Position numbers and translations under genes: made by a program | Shown here: positions 8,523 through 17,878 of the stretch, one piece after another | Numbering within the stretch: the first letter of the stretch is position 1 | How the letters are laid out: each line of letters begins with the position of its first letter | NCBI RefSeq assembly: GCF_009749525.1 | Contig: NZ_WOAC01000016.1 | Coordinates: 62,001-126,000, forward strand | Direction: 5' to 3' | DNA length: 64,000 nt | DNA from: Mesorhizobium xinjiangense | GTDB taxonomy: Bacteria > Pseudomonadota > Alphaproteobacteria > Rhizobiales > Rhizobiaceae | The notes under the pieces: model-generated | Told to the model about the DNA's origin: nothing | The model's input: only the letters and a program-made list of their open reading frames with translations | Database searches by the model: none

Positions 8523-9337
8523 ACGGCCTCCTTCACGGCGCTCAGAAATTGTTGCGTCCGCTCCTTCTTCGGATTGCCGAACAGTTCGTCCGGCGCTCCC
8601 TGTTCCTCGATCTTGCCGTCGAAGAAGAAGCACACGCGGTCGGAGATATCCTTGGCAAAGCCCATCTGGTGGGTGACCATGAGCATGGTCAAGTTGTGCT
8701 CGCTCACCAGTTTGCGGATGACATTGGTGACTTCGCCGATCACCTCCGGGTCGAGCGCCGAGGTCACCTCGTCGAACAGCATCACCTTCGGGCGCATGGC
8801 CATGGCGCGGGCGATCGCCACGCGCTGCTGCTGGCCGCCGGAAAGACGCGAGGGATGCTGGTCGCGCTTGTCGGACATGCCGACCAGGTCGAGGAGATTT
8901 TCGGCGCGTTCGCGCGCCTCGGCCTTGCTCAGTCCCAGGACGTGAACCGGACCCTCCATGCAGTTTTCCAGCGCCGTCATGTGCGGGAACAGATTGAAGT
9001 GCTGGAAGCACATGCCGATGTTGGAGCGCATCTGGCGCAGATAGCGGTTGCTGGCCCGCACCAGCCTGCCATGGTGGTGCATGTGGGTGAGCGGCTGGCC
9101 GTCGACATAGATGACGCCGCCATTGATCGTCTCCAGCGTCATAAGCATGCGCAGGACCGTCGTCTTGCCGGAACCCGACGGCCCGATGATCGCCACCATC
9201 TCGCCCTCTGCCACGTCGAGATTGAGCGAATCCAGGACGACCAGGTCGCCATATTGCTTGGTGACGTTCTTGAAGCGCACCATCGGCACGTCGCCTCCGG
9301 TCAACTCAAGTGGATATTTCGACAGCTCTTCCGTCAT
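8519..9337 (-). CDS. ehuA: Ectoine/hydroxyectoine-type ABC transporter ATP-binding protein (EhuA-like)
   Basis: The 272-residue ATPase has Walker A GPSGSGKTT, Q-loop FQHFNLFPHM, signature LSGGQQQR and Walker B VMLFDEVTSALD. It belongs to the polar amino acid uptake class. The extra loop GRLVRASNRYLRQMRS between Walker A and the Q-loop is a feature I associate with EhuA. ATG 9337 overlaps the stop of the EhuD permease gene and its own stop overlaps the EutB-like start, so the operon is tightly coupled. It energises import of ectoine or a similar solute. Confidence 0.82.
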   Translation of the reverse strand: MTEELSKYPLELTGGDVPMVRFKNVTKQYGDLVVLDSLNLDVAEGEMVAIIGPSGSGKTTVLRMLMTLETINGGVIYVDGQPLTHMHHHGRLVRASNRYLRQMRSNIGMCFQHFNLFPHMTALENCMEGPVHVLGLSKAEARERAENLLDLVGMSDKRDQHPSRLSGGQQQRVAIARAMAMRPKVMLFDEVTSALDPEVIGEVTNVIRKLVSEHNLTMLMVTHQMGFAKDISDRVCFFFDGKIEEQGAPDELFGNPKKERTQQFLSAVKEAV

Positions 9338-10005
9338 CAGCTCATTCCGAGTTTGCGTCTCACCCAGGCTTCGAAGGTCCGTATGAGGGCCGCCGAGGGC
9401 AAGGAGATCATCAGGAATATGACGCCGACAAGCGTATAGGGCTCCAGGAAACGATAGCTTTCCGAGCCGATCGCATTGGCGGTGTGCATCAGCTCGGCGA
9501 CCCCGATCACCGACAGCATCGGCGTATCCTTGAATATGCCGACGAGATAGTTGCCCATGCCGGCAAGCGATGGCGGCAGCGCCTGGGGAATGACGATGCG
9601 GAAATAGGTGCGCGCGGTCGACAGGTTGAGCGAGGTCGCCGCTTCCCACTGGCCTTTCGGCACGCTCTCCAGTCCGCCGCGATAGACCTCCGACAGATAG
9701 GCTGCATAGTGAAGTCCGATGGCGATCATGCCCGCCACCCAGGGCGACAGGCGGACGCCGAATTGCGGCCCGACATAAAAGACGAAGAAGATCTGCAGCA
9801 CCAGCGGCGTGGAGCGGATGAACTCGACCGCCTCGCGCACCGTCATCGTCAGGGCGCGGTAAGGCGTGCGCTGGGCGAGCGCCAGGATGAGGCCGAGCAC
9901 GATGGCGATGGCATAGCCGAGCCCTGCCGCCAGGAGCGTATTGCCGGTGGCAATGATGAGCCGCGGCAGGATCTCGGCGGTGAAGTCCCATCGCCAGTCG
10001 AACAT
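9337..10005 (-). CDS. ehuD: Ectoine/hydroxyectoine-type ABC transporter permease (EhuD-like)
   Basis: A 222-residue permease of the HisM/amino-acid type with about five membrane segments. The EAA loop reads GQWEAATSLNLSTARTYF, and FIRSTPLVLQIFFVFY, LHYAAYLSEVYRGGLE and FKDTPMLSVIGVAEL follow the EhuD pattern I know from Sinorhizobium-type systems. It forms a heterodimer with the EhuC-like permease, whose gene ends 3 bp upstream of this start. The stop overlaps the ehuA start. It sits in the inner membrane as half of the translocation path. Confidence 0.82.
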   Translation of the reverse strand: MFDWRWDFTAEILPRLIIATGNTLLAAGLGYAIAIVLGLILALAQRTPYRALTMTVREAVEFIRSTPLVLQIFFVFYVGPQFGVRLSPWVAGMIAIGLHYAAYLSEVYRGGLESVPKGQWEAATSLNLSTARTYFRIVIPQALPPSLAGMGNYLVGIFKDTPMLSVIGVAELMHTANAIGSESYRFLEPYTLVGVIFLMISLPSAALIRTFEAWVRRKLGMS

Positions 10006-10008
10006 CGC

Positions 10009-10674
10009 TCACGCCTTTCCCAGCTTGCGCGCCGTGGCCCGTTCGAGCCAGCGCATGAAGGGCGTGATGATGAAGCGCGCCATCACGTAGTAGACGACCA
10101 GCGCCGTGCCGAAGGCCTGGGCCGACAGGAAGGTCGTGGCGTTGATCTGCTTGGCCTCGAACATCAGGTCGGCGACCGAGATCAGCGAGACGAGGGCCGT
10201 TCCCTTCAAAAGCTCGATCAGGAGGTTGCCCCAGGGCGGCAGCATGATGACGAGCGATTGCGGGAGGATGATGCGCCACATGCGCTTGGCCGGCGACATG
10301 TTGAGAGCGAGCGCAGCTTCCCACTGGCCGCGCGGCACCGACAGGATCGCGCCGCGCACCAGTTCCGCGCCGTAGGCGCCGAGATTCATGCCGACGGCGA
10401 CGAAGCCGGCGGTGAATTTTTCCAGCGTGATGCCGAACAGCGGCAGGACGAAGAAGATCCAGTAGAGCTGGACGAGCAGCGAGGTGCCGCGGAAGATCTC
10501 GATATAGACGGTTGCAATGCCGCGTATGAGGGCGTTGGGCGCCAGGCGCATGAGCCCCGTGGTCAGCGCCAGGGCGATCGCAAGCGTGGCCGCCAGCACG
10601 GTCTGCATGGCCGTGATGAGCGTTCCGTCGATGAAGCGCGTGCTGTTTACGGACAGGAACTCGAAATATGACAT
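10009..10674 (-). CDS. ehuC: Ectoine/hydroxyectoine-type ABC transporter permease (EhuC-like)
   Basis: A 221-residue amino-acid-type permease with EIFRGTSLLVQLYWIFFVLP, then AYGAELVRGAILSVPRGQWE (the EAA loop region) and PWGNLLIELLKGTALVSLIS, all in the wording of EhuC. I take ATG 10674 (MSYFEFLS) as the start; the longer frame from 10743 would translate through a strong hairpin and adds a low-complexity lead. It pairs with EhuD in the inner membrane. The gap to ehuB is 87 bp and holds that hairpin, unlike the overlaps elsewhere in this operon. Confidence 0.82.
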   Translation of the reverse strand: MSYFEFLSVNSTRFIDGTLITAMQTVLAATLAIALALTTGLMRLAPNALIRGIATVYIEIFRGTSLLVQLYWIFFVLPLFGITLEKFTAGFVAVGMNLGAYGAELVRGAILSVPRGQWEAALALNMSPAKRMWRIILPQSLVIMLPPWGNLLIELLKGTALVSLISVADLMFEAKQINATTFLSAQAFGTALVVYYVMARFIITPFMRWLERATARKLGKA

Positions 10675-10702
10675 GCGCGTTTTCCGGAGCGCTGCGATTG
10701 CG

Positions 10703-10738
10703 GGCGCAAGAGGGGCCGGCAGGCCGGCCCCTCGCGCC
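10703..10738 (-). terminator. Intergenic hairpin between ehuB and ehuC
   Basis: The arms AGGGGCCGGC and GCCGGCCCCT (10711-10720 and 10723-10732) pair perfectly, and a 5-bp outer stem GGCGC/GCGCC extends the structure. There is no T-tract, so it is not a classic intrinsic terminator. Hairpins at this place in binding-protein operons often slow RNA decay of the upstream cistron, which gives more binding protein than permease. That role is inferred. Confidence 0.55.
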
Positions 10739-10761
10739 TTCAAGCCGGCATCGAGCCGAAA

Positions 10762-11610
10762 TCAGCGGTTGCTGCACACCCATTCGGTCGTCACGTCGCC
10801 GGGAAGCTGAGCGTCCGTGTAGCCATATTCCTCGACCGCGCTCAGCATGGCTTCGGAGCCGATATAGGCCTTCTGCGCCTCGTTGAACGCGTCGATGAAG
10901 TCCTGATCGGCTTCCCTGAAGCCGATGCCGACCCAGTTGAGCGTCCAGTCCGGCAGGGCGGAGGGATCGGTAACCTCGACGTCGTCGGGCGATTCCTTGG
11001 CCAGGTTGAGCGCCGTGAAGTAGGTCACGCCGCCGGCATCGGCGCGCCCCGCCTTCACTGCCGCCAATATCTCCGTGGGCCCGGGAACCTGCATGATGTT
11101 GGCCTCCGGCACGCCTTCCTTCTTCGCCGCCTCGACCGTGTTGTATCCGGCGCCGGTCACGAAGGTGGCGTCCTTTTCCTTGATGTCCTGATAGTTGGTG
11201 ATGCCTTCGGGGTTCCCCTTGGGCACGACGAAGGCGTCGCCGAACTTGCCCATCGGCTCGGAGAAGGTGATGTTTTCGCAGCGGCTTTTCAGGATGTACA
11301 TGCCGCCCGTGATGATGTCGAAGCGGTTGGCCTTGAGGCCCGGAATGAGGCCGCCCCATTCGGTCACCACCGGCTCGATATTGTCGTAGCCCATCTCGTT
11401 GAGCAGGCCCACAGTGTAGGCGTTGACGAAGCCGAGCGGCTTGTTGCCTTCGCCCGGATAGGCCCAGGGCACCTCGTTGGCAAAGCCGAGCCGGATCGGT
11501 TCGCCGCTTTCGATGCGGTCCATCAGCGGGCCGGCATTGGCCGTCAGCGTGCCCAGCGCCAATGCGGCAACGCCCGCTGCAACCATGGATTTGAGCAGTG
11601 CGAGTCTCAT
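10762..11610 (-). CDS. ehuB: Ectoine/hydroxyectoine-type ABC transporter solute-binding protein (EhuB-like)
   Basis: The 282-residue protein has an N-terminal signal peptide (VAAGVAALALGTLTANA) and a family 3 amino-acid-binding fold. Key stretches are RLGFANEVPWAYPGEG, FDIITGGMYILKSRC, ENITFSEPMGKFGDAF and VPKGNPEGITNYQD, close in wording to EhuB of Sinorhizobium. It binds the solute in the periplasm. A GGGAG ribosome site precedes ATG 11610. It is the first gene of the leftward operon, and the promoter must lie in the 219-bp divergent gap shared with the M20 gene. Ligand identity (ectoine, hydroxyectoine or a relative) is not proven. Confidence 0.82.
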   Translation of the reverse strand: MRLALLKSMVAAGVAALALGTLTANAGPLMDRIESGEPIRLGFANEVPWAYPGEGNKPLGFVNAYTVGLLNEMGYDNIEPVVTEWGGLIPGLKANRFDIITGGMYILKSRCENITFSEPMGKFGDAFVVPKGNPEGITNYQDIKEKDATFVTGAGYNTVEAAKKEGVPEANIMQVPGPTEILAAVKAGRADAGGVTYFTALNLAKESPDDVEVTDPSALPDWTLNWVGIGFREADQDFIDAFNEAQKAYIGSEAMLSAVEEYGYTDAQLPGDVTTEWVCSNR

Positions 11611-11664
11611 GGTTCGTGGTCTCCCATCTGATTGTGTGCCTTGGTTATTTTTGTCGTTGAGGCA

Positions 11665-11676
11665 GTTGTGTACAAC
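11665..11676. promoter_or_regulatory. Candidate GntR operator in the ehuB/M20 divergent gap
   Basis: GTTGTGTACAAC is a dyad with 5-bp arms GTTGT/ACAAC around a 2-bp centre. FadR/FCD-type GntR regulators bind short dyads with GT..AC cores, and such a regulator is encoded as the second gene of the rightward transcript. Placement in the only shared promoter region of this locus fits local control. Only one copy was noticed. Confidence 0.4.
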
Positions 11677-11829
11677 ATCACGCCGCTATGACATAAGTCA
11701 ATGCAATGTCGGCCGGAAAGGTTCATGGCGCTGCCCGATGTTGGAACGTGATTTGCATCGATCCCGTTATTTCGGAATGCAAATAGCGGAGGGGCATTCG
11801 GCGGCAGATGGCCGACGGGAGGCGGCACG

Positions 11830-13002
11830 ATGGCATTGATTGACGACACCAGGGCCATACTGGCCGACCTCATCGCCTTTCCGACGGTGTCGAGCGAAAG
11901 CAATCTCGATCTGATCACCTATGCCGCCGAGATGCTGGGCAATTGCGGCGCCCGCATCGGCATTCACCGCGACGAGAGCGGTCAGAAGGCAAATCTTTTT
12001 GCCACGATCGGCCCCGAGATCGACGGCGGCATCGTGCTCTCGGGCCACACCGACGTGGTTCCCGCCGAGCCTGCGGAATGGTTGTCCGATCCCTTCGAGA
12101 TGCACGAGGAGGGCGGGCTCATCTATGGCCGCGGCGCCTGCGACATGAAAGGTTTCATCGCCGCCGCGCTTGCCGTCGCACCGCGCTACGCCGCCCTCGA
12201 TCTGGTGCGTCCCGTCCATTTCGCCCTGACCTATGACGAGGAAGTGGGCTGCCTCGGCGCACGCCAGCTGGTCGAGGAACTGGGCCACGCAGAGGTGCGC
12301 CCGAGCGCTGCGATCATCGGCGAGCCGACGGGCATGCGCGTCATCGAGGGGCACAAGGGCTGCTTTGAATATACCACCCAGTTCAGCGGGCTCGAAGGGC
12401 ACGGATCCGATCCCGACAAGGGCGTCAATGCGGTCGAATATGCCGTGCGCTACATAGCCCGGCTTTTGGAGATCGGCGCCGAACTCAGGCGGCGCGCGCC
12501 GGCCGGTTCGCCTTTCCGGCCACCCTGGACGACGCTGCAGGTCGGCCGGATCGACGGTGGCACGGCGCGCAACGTCATCGCCGGGCAATGTTCGGTCGAA
12601 TGGGAGATGCGGCCGTCGAGCCCCGCCGACGCCGATCACGTCAAGGCCGCGATGCGCGCCTATTGTGAGGAGGAGTTGCTGCCCGCCATGCGCCGCGTGT
12701 CGCCCGATTGCGCCATTGCCACGACGATTGTCGGCGAAGTGCACGGGCTGGAGCCGGTCGCCGGTAACGAGGCGCGGGCGATCGTCTCGGCGCTGACCGG
12801 CGCGCAGGATGCCGACGTGGTCGCCTTCGGCACGGAAGCGGGGCTTTTCCAGGGTCTTGGTATGTCGGTCGTGGTGTGCGGGCCGGGCTCGATCGCCCAG
12901 GCGCACAAGGCCGACGAATTCGTCAGCCTGGCTCAATTGCAGTCCTGTCTGGACATGCTCGACGGACTTGCAGGCCGGCTTGCGGTTCCGGAGGCCGAAT
13001 GA
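11830..13002 (+). CDS. M20 peptidase-family deacetylase, acetylornithine deacetylase (ArgE)-like
   Basis: A 390-residue di-zinc amidohydrolase. Metal and catalytic motifs are LSGHTDVVPA (His, then catalytic Asp), YGRGACDMKGF (bridging Asp), TYDEEVGCLGA (catalytic Glu), and a C-terminal AQAHKADEFV His. This is the ArgE pattern. It starts after a GGGAGG site and overlaps the GntR gene by ATGA. Divergent placement from ehuB suggests a catabolic role rather than arginine synthesis. N-acetyl-diaminobutyrate, the product of ectoine hydrolase, is acetylornithine shortened by one carbon, so it is a plausible substrate; this is inference. Confidence 0.82.
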   Translation: MALIDDTRAILADLIAFPTVSSESNLDLITYAAEMLGNCGARIGIHRDESGQKANLFATIGPEIDGGIVLSGHTDVVPAEPAEWLSDPFEMHEEGGLIYGRGACDMKGFIAAALAVAPRYAALDLVRPVHFALTYDEEVGCLGARQLVEELGHAEVRPSAAIIGEPTGMRVIEGHKGCFEYTTQFSGLEGHGSDPDKGVNAVEYAVRYIARLLEIGAELRRRAPAGSPFRPPWTTLQVGRIDGGTARNVIAGQCSVEWEMRPSSPADADHVKAAMRAYCEEELLPAMRRVSPDCAIATTIVGEVHGLEPVAGNEARAIVSALTGAQDADVVAFGTEAGLFQGLGMSVVVCGPGSIAQAHKADEFVSLAQLQSCLDMLDGLAGRLAVPEAE

Positions 13003-13715
13003 GCGTCGAGCCGCGGGCCGACACAGGCGGTGACCGGATCAGTGCCGCGCGTGAACGGTTTGATCGCCTCTATCGGACGCTGCGCGACCGCATCTGCCTG
13101 CTCGATTACCCGCCGGGTGCCCGGCTGCGGGAAGAGGCGCTGGCCGAGGAATTCGGCGTCAGCCGCACGCCGTTGCGGCGGGTGCTGGGCTGGCTGGAGG
13201 CGCAGGGTCTGGTCAGGTCCGTGCAGGGCGTGGGCACCATCGTCACCGACGTCGACATTGTTGCGCTCACCCAGGTTTACCAGATGCGCATGGAGCTGGC
13301 CGAACTCATCGGCAAGCTGTCGCCGGTCGAACCAGACGCGGAAACCCTGGCACTCTTTCGCGCCCTGCAGGCGCGCAGCCGGACCCTCGCCGTGACGCCG
13401 GACCCCCGTGCATTCGCCGAGCTCAATTTGGACTTCTTCTACGCCCTGCTGCGCCTGACTGCGAACGAGCCTTTGCGCGAAATCTCCGAGCGGCTTTATC
13501 TGCAAACGTCGCGCATATGGCTGAAATCCATCCCGCGCCTGGATCTGGCCGAGGAAATCGCCATCTTTTCGCGCGAGATCGCCGACATTCTGGCGGCCGT
13601 CGAGATCGGCGACCTGGAGGCCGCCGGTCTGACCCGCCGCTCGCATATCTCCATGTGCTTCGCCCGGCTGCGCGCGCAGTCGGCGCGTTCCGGCGCACGA
13701 GGTACGCAGGGGTGA
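12999..13715 (+). CDS. GntR-family (FCD-like) transcriptional regulator
   Basis: The 238-residue protein has a winged helix-turn-helix near residues 22-85 (PPGARLREEALAEEFGVSRT, then PLRRVLGWLEAQGLVRS) followed by an all-helical domain of FCD type. The usual FCD metal residues are only partly present: the expected Asp-x-x-x-His turn reads NLDFFYAL, and one His remains in RRSHISMCF. The start overlaps the M20 stop. It probably controls the divergent ehu operon and its own transcript. The ectoine regulator EnuR is a MocR-type protein with an aminotransferase domain, so this regulator is of a different type. Confidence 0.82.
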   Translation: MSVEPRADTGGDRISAARERFDRLYRTLRDRICLLDYPPGARLREEALAEEFGVSRTPLRRVLGWLEAQGLVRSVQGVGTIVTDVDIVALTQVYQMRMELAELIGKLSPVEPDAETLALFRALQARSRTLAVTPDPRAFAELNLDFFYALLRLTANEPLREISERLYLQTSRIWLKSIPRLDLAEEIAIFSREIADILAAVEIGDLEAAGLTRRSHISMCFARLRAQSARSGARGTQG

Positions 13716-13725
13716 AAGCAGAAGA

Positions 13726-13752
13726 TTGGCACTCTCGCTTGAAGAGTGCTAA
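13726..13752. promoter_or_regulatory. CIRCE operator (HrcA site) of groESL
   Basis: TTGGCACTC and GAGTGCTAA are separated by exactly 9 bp. This matches the CIRCE consensus TTAGCACTC-N9-GAGTGCTAA with one changed base in the left arm. It lies 140 bp before groES, where the HrcA repressor would bind to limit expression outside heat stress. Confidence 0.93.
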
Positions 13753-13892
13753 ATGTTGCGTCAGACTTTCTTGAAACAGGCATTATTCGCGACCAGATCA
13801 TGGCCGCGCAACAGCCGGGAGGCGCCCCGTATCAGCGACCCGGTTCGGGTCCGGTGAGGCAACCGGCATATAGACTGAAGGAGGAGAGTAAG

Positions 13893-14207
13893 ATGAATTT
13901 TCGTCCCTTGCATGACCGCATTCTGGTCCGCCGCCTCGAGGCCGAGGAGAAGACGGCCGGCGGCATCATCGTCCCCGATACCGCGAAGGAAAAGCCGCAG
14001 GAGGGCGAGGTTCTCGCCGTGGGGCCGGGCGCGCGCAACGAGAGCGGCCAGTTGCTGCCGCTCGACGTGAAGGCCGGCGACCGCATCCTGTTCGGCAAGT
14101 GGTCGGGAACCGAGATCAGGCTGGAGGGTGAGGATCTTCTCATCCTGAAGGAAGCCGACGTCATGGGCGTGATCGAGGGCGCGGCGTCGACCAGACAGGC
14201 CGCCTGA
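13893..14207 (+). CDS. groES: Co-chaperonin GroES
   Basis: The 104-residue protein begins [20 protein letters not shown] and has the mobile loop [20 protein letters not shown] and the VGPGARNE roof strand, as in Hsp10. It caps the GroEL ring. The start at 13893 follows a strong GGAGGAGAG site; the upstream in-frame ATG at 13746 lies inside the CIRCE operator and would add unrelated residues. The C-terminus ends with a short extension (AASTRQAA). It is the first gene of the groESL operon under CIRCE control. Confidence 0.96.
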   Translation: MNFRPLHDRILVRRLEAEEKTAGGIIVPDTAKEKPQEGEVLAVGPGARNESGQLLPLDVKAGDRILFGKWSGTEIRLEGEDLLILKEADVMGVIEGAASTRQAA

Positions 14208-14245
14208 CACGCTGCGCTTGTGAACATCAAAACGCTTCTCTTTGA

Positions 14246-15886
<1,641 letters not shown>

Positions 15887-15897
15887 CACCGCCTGCG

Positions 15898-15925
15898 CGG
15901 CGCCGGCGGATTCTCGCCGGCGCCG
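15898..15925 (+). terminator. Terminator-like hairpin after groEL
   Basis: CGGCGCCGGCG and CGCCGGCGCCG form a perfect 11-bp stem with a 6-nt loop, 12 bp after the groEL stop. No T-run follows, so termination may need Rho. It also separates groEL from the oppositely transcribed LysR gene. Confidence 0.65.
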
Positions 15926-15967
15926 GGCCTGGTCTGGGCCTGTTCCGGCCGGCCGTTGCGATGGTGG

Positions 15968-16873
15968 TCAGCCGGACAGGGCGAAATCGCGGATGGTCGC
16001 CGCCATTTCCTCGCGCAGCCAATCGGTAAAGGCGCGCACCTTGCGCGGGCGTGGCGCTCCGGCCGGACGGCACAGATAGTAGCCGAGCCCGCTCATGGCG
16101 CGGATGCCGAAGGGGGCGACGAGGCGTCCGGCGGAAAGGCCGTCTGCCGCCAGCAGTTCGGAGGCCAGCATGACCCCATGCCCGTCGAGGACCGCATCGA
16201 GCGCGAGCATCGGGTCGGTGAAACTGGCGCCGCGCCTGAGTTCGACCGGCGCCACGCCGGCGGCCTCGAACCAGTCCTCCCAGCGGATCATCGAGTTCTC
16301 GTCGGTGATCGCCGCGATCCGGGAGAGATCCGCGATGTCCTTCAATTCGGTCGCCAGCGATGGTGCGCAGACGGGGAAGATTTCCTGATCCCACAGGAGT
16401 TCCGCATCGACGCCCGGCCACATGCCGTCGCCCATTCGGATCGCGAGATCGACATCCGAACGATCGAGATCGATGACCCGCGTGCTGGCGTCGAAGCGGA
16501 TGATGATGTCGGGGTGGCGGGCGAACATGCGGCCAAGGCGCGGCATCAGCCATTTCGAGGCGAAGGCCGGCGCGACGGAGACGACGAGCGTGTCGTCGCT
16601 GTCAGTTTCGGCCAGCCGGACGGCATGCGCGATGTGGCGAAAACCGTCTGTCAGCCGCGCTGAAAATTGCGCGCCGAAGGCCGTCGCGACAAGGCCTTTC
16701 GGCGTGCGGTCGAACAGCGTGCGCCCGAGCTGACGTTCGCTGCGGTTGATCTGCTGGCTCACCGCGCTGACGGACACGCCCAGTTCCTCGGCGGCCGCCT
16801 GCAGGCTGCCCAGACGGCAGACGGCCTCGACCGCGCGCAATCCGTTGAGATGAATCCGGTTCAGTGATCTCAT
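15968..16873 (-). CDS. LysR-family transcriptional regulator (GcvA type)
   Basis: A 301-residue protein with a LysR helix-turn-helix in residues 8-65 (GSLQAAAEELGVSVSAVSQQ) and a periplasmic-binding-type effector domain. The phrase STRVIDLDRSDVDLAIRMGDG and the late GYYLCRP are typical of the GcvA/AmpR branch. It is divergent from a small ORF at 16980 across a 106-bp gap with a perfect palindrome, its likely operator. No metabolic gene lies beside it, so its regulon is unknown. Confidence 0.88.
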   Translation of the reverse strand: MRSLNRIHLNGLRAVEAVCRLGSLQAAAEELGVSVSAVSQQINRSERQLGRTLFDRTPKGLVATAFGAQFSARLTDGFRHIAHAVRLAETDSDDTLVVSVAPAFASKWLMPRLGRMFARHPDIIIRFDASTRVIDLDRSDVDLAIRMGDGMWPGVDAELLWDQEIFPVCAPSLATELKDIADLSRIAAITDENSMIRWEDWFEAAGVAPVELRRGASFTDPMLALDAVLDGHGVMLASELLAADGLSAGRLVAPFGIRAMSGLGYYLCRPAGAPRPRKVRAFTDWLREEMAATIRDFALSG

Positions 16874-16891
16874 GAAGTTTTTCTAAACAGG

Positions 16892-16910
16892 TATCGCGAT
16901 TTTCGCGATA
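16892..16910. promoter_or_regulatory. Perfect palindrome between LysR gene and small ORF
   Basis: TATCGCGA-TTT-TCGCGATA has perfect 8-bp arms. It lies 19 bp upstream of the LysR start codon and 70 bp before the divergent small ORF. LysR proteins bind dyads of T-N11-A shape in such gaps, so autoregulation is likely. Confidence 0.55.
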
Positions 16911-16979
16911 GCGATTGTCGCGTCATACGCCTAATTTTGCAATCGAAGAGGAGTTTGCTCCAACAAGGAGTGTAATGTT

Positions 16980-17252
16980 ATGAAGTTATTCTCAATCCTT
17001 TTCGATCGTCTGGCGAGGCCGGTGGACCGCCATCAGGCGCATCATTGCGGCGAAGAGCGTTGGCTGGCCGATCCGCTGTCGCACCCGGATCTGGCGCGGA
17101 TGGACGAGCGTCAGCTTGCCGACCTGCCCTTGCCGCGGAACCTGCCTGCAGCGGTTGTCCAGGCCGAGTCGACGGCCTTCTTTGCGGCTGTGAAACGGGA
17201 AGCAACGCCGCGCAAGCGCGGCCATCATGCGATGCCTTGCCCGGCTGTCTGA
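16980..17252 (+). CDS. Small DUF1127-like protein, divergent from LysR
   Basis: A 90-residue protein of unknown function. The ATG follows AAGGAG at a good distance. The middle segment WLADPLSHPDLARMDERQLADLPLPRN resembles the short arginine-rich DUF1127 or YjiS-like proteins of alphaproteobacteria, where a similar xMxERxLxDLPxxR pattern is common. The remainder is basic and low in conserved motifs. Divergence from the LysR gene and the palindrome between them suggest it is the regulator's target. Confidence in translation is moderate. Confidence 0.6.
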   Translation: MKLFSILFDRLARPVDRHQAHHCGEERWLADPLSHPDLARMDERQLADLPLPRNLPAAVVQAESTAFFAAVKREATPRKRGHHAMPCPAV

Positions 17253-17308
17253 TGATTTGAGCCTCACATTGCATCTTGAGATGCATGGCGGATTGGCAGT
17301 CGGCATAG

Positions 17309-17364
17309 CCCCACCCTGACCCGTCCCCCTTCGGCAAGCTCAGGAGAGGGGGTAGGGGTGGGGG
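17309..17364. repeat. C/G-rich imperfect palindrome in intergenic gap
   Basis: The arms start CCCCACCC and end GGGGTGGGG, with CCCCCT and AGGGGG inner blocks around a loop containing TTCGGCAAGCT. It fills most of the 134-bp gap between the small ORF and hpaR. Similar CCCTCCCC-type palindromes occur at 51437-51565 and 58811-58970, so it probably belongs to a dispersed family. Confidence 0.5.
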
Positions 17365-17386
17365 TAAAGTCCTTCACGACATCGCG

Positions 17387-17878
17387 TCAGGCACTGTCCT
17401 CGGACAGCGCGGCAGTCAATTCCTCGAGCTGGTCGAGCAGGGCGTCGATCCGCTCGCGTCCGTAGCGGGCCTCGAGTTCGGCGAATATCTTGGCGCTTTC
17501 AGGCGCGACGGCCCGGATCAGCGCAAGCCCGGTCGGCGTGATCGTCAGGAGCACGCGCCGGCCGTCGCTCTCGTGGCGCGTGCGGGCAATCAGCCCGCGG
17601 TCTTCGAGCGACTTGATGATGCGGGTGAGACTGGGCGCCAGGACGCAGGCGCGTTCGGCCAGTTCGTTGGCCTCCAGCGACCCGACTTCGCCGAGGGTGC
17701 GGATGACGCGCCATTGCTGCTCGGTCACCTCATGCTTGGCAAGCAGCGGGCGGAAGCGCGACATCACAGCCTCGCGGGCCCGCAAGAGCGCGATGGGGAG
17801 CGAGCGGCGCGTATCGCGCGGCAGCAGCCGGTCTTCAGGCAAGCGGTCCGGCGCCGTCATCTCGGAATTGGTGCTCAC
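17387..17878 (-). CDS. hpaR: MarR-family regulator HpaR (homoprotocatechuate operon)
   Basis: A 163-residue MarR protein. The N-terminal RRSLPIALLRAREAVMSRF followed by TEQQWRVIRTLGEVGSLEAN and the winged-helix recognition region LAPSLTRIIKSLEDRGLIAR are typical of HpaR. I take GTG 17878, which overlaps the stop of the FAH-family gene (GTGA); an ATG at 17860 is the alternative. HpaR represses homoprotocatechuate genes and is released by pathway intermediates. It ends the leftward hpa transcript. A palindrome at 19695 in the divergent promoter region is a likely binding site. Confidence 0.85.
   Translation of the reverse strand: MSTNSEMTAPDRLPEDRLLPRDTRRSLPIALLRAREAVMSRFRPLLAKHEVTEQQWRVIRTLGEVGSLEANELAERACVLAPSLTRIIKSLEDRGLIARTRHESDGRRVLLTITPTGLALIRAVAPESAKIFAELEARYGRERIDALLDQLEELTAALSEDSA

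Noticed and set aside
10675..10743. Upstream extension of the ehuC reading frame
   Set aside because: It would be translated through a strong hairpin and adds residues unlike the family N-terminus; ATG 10674 fits the family.
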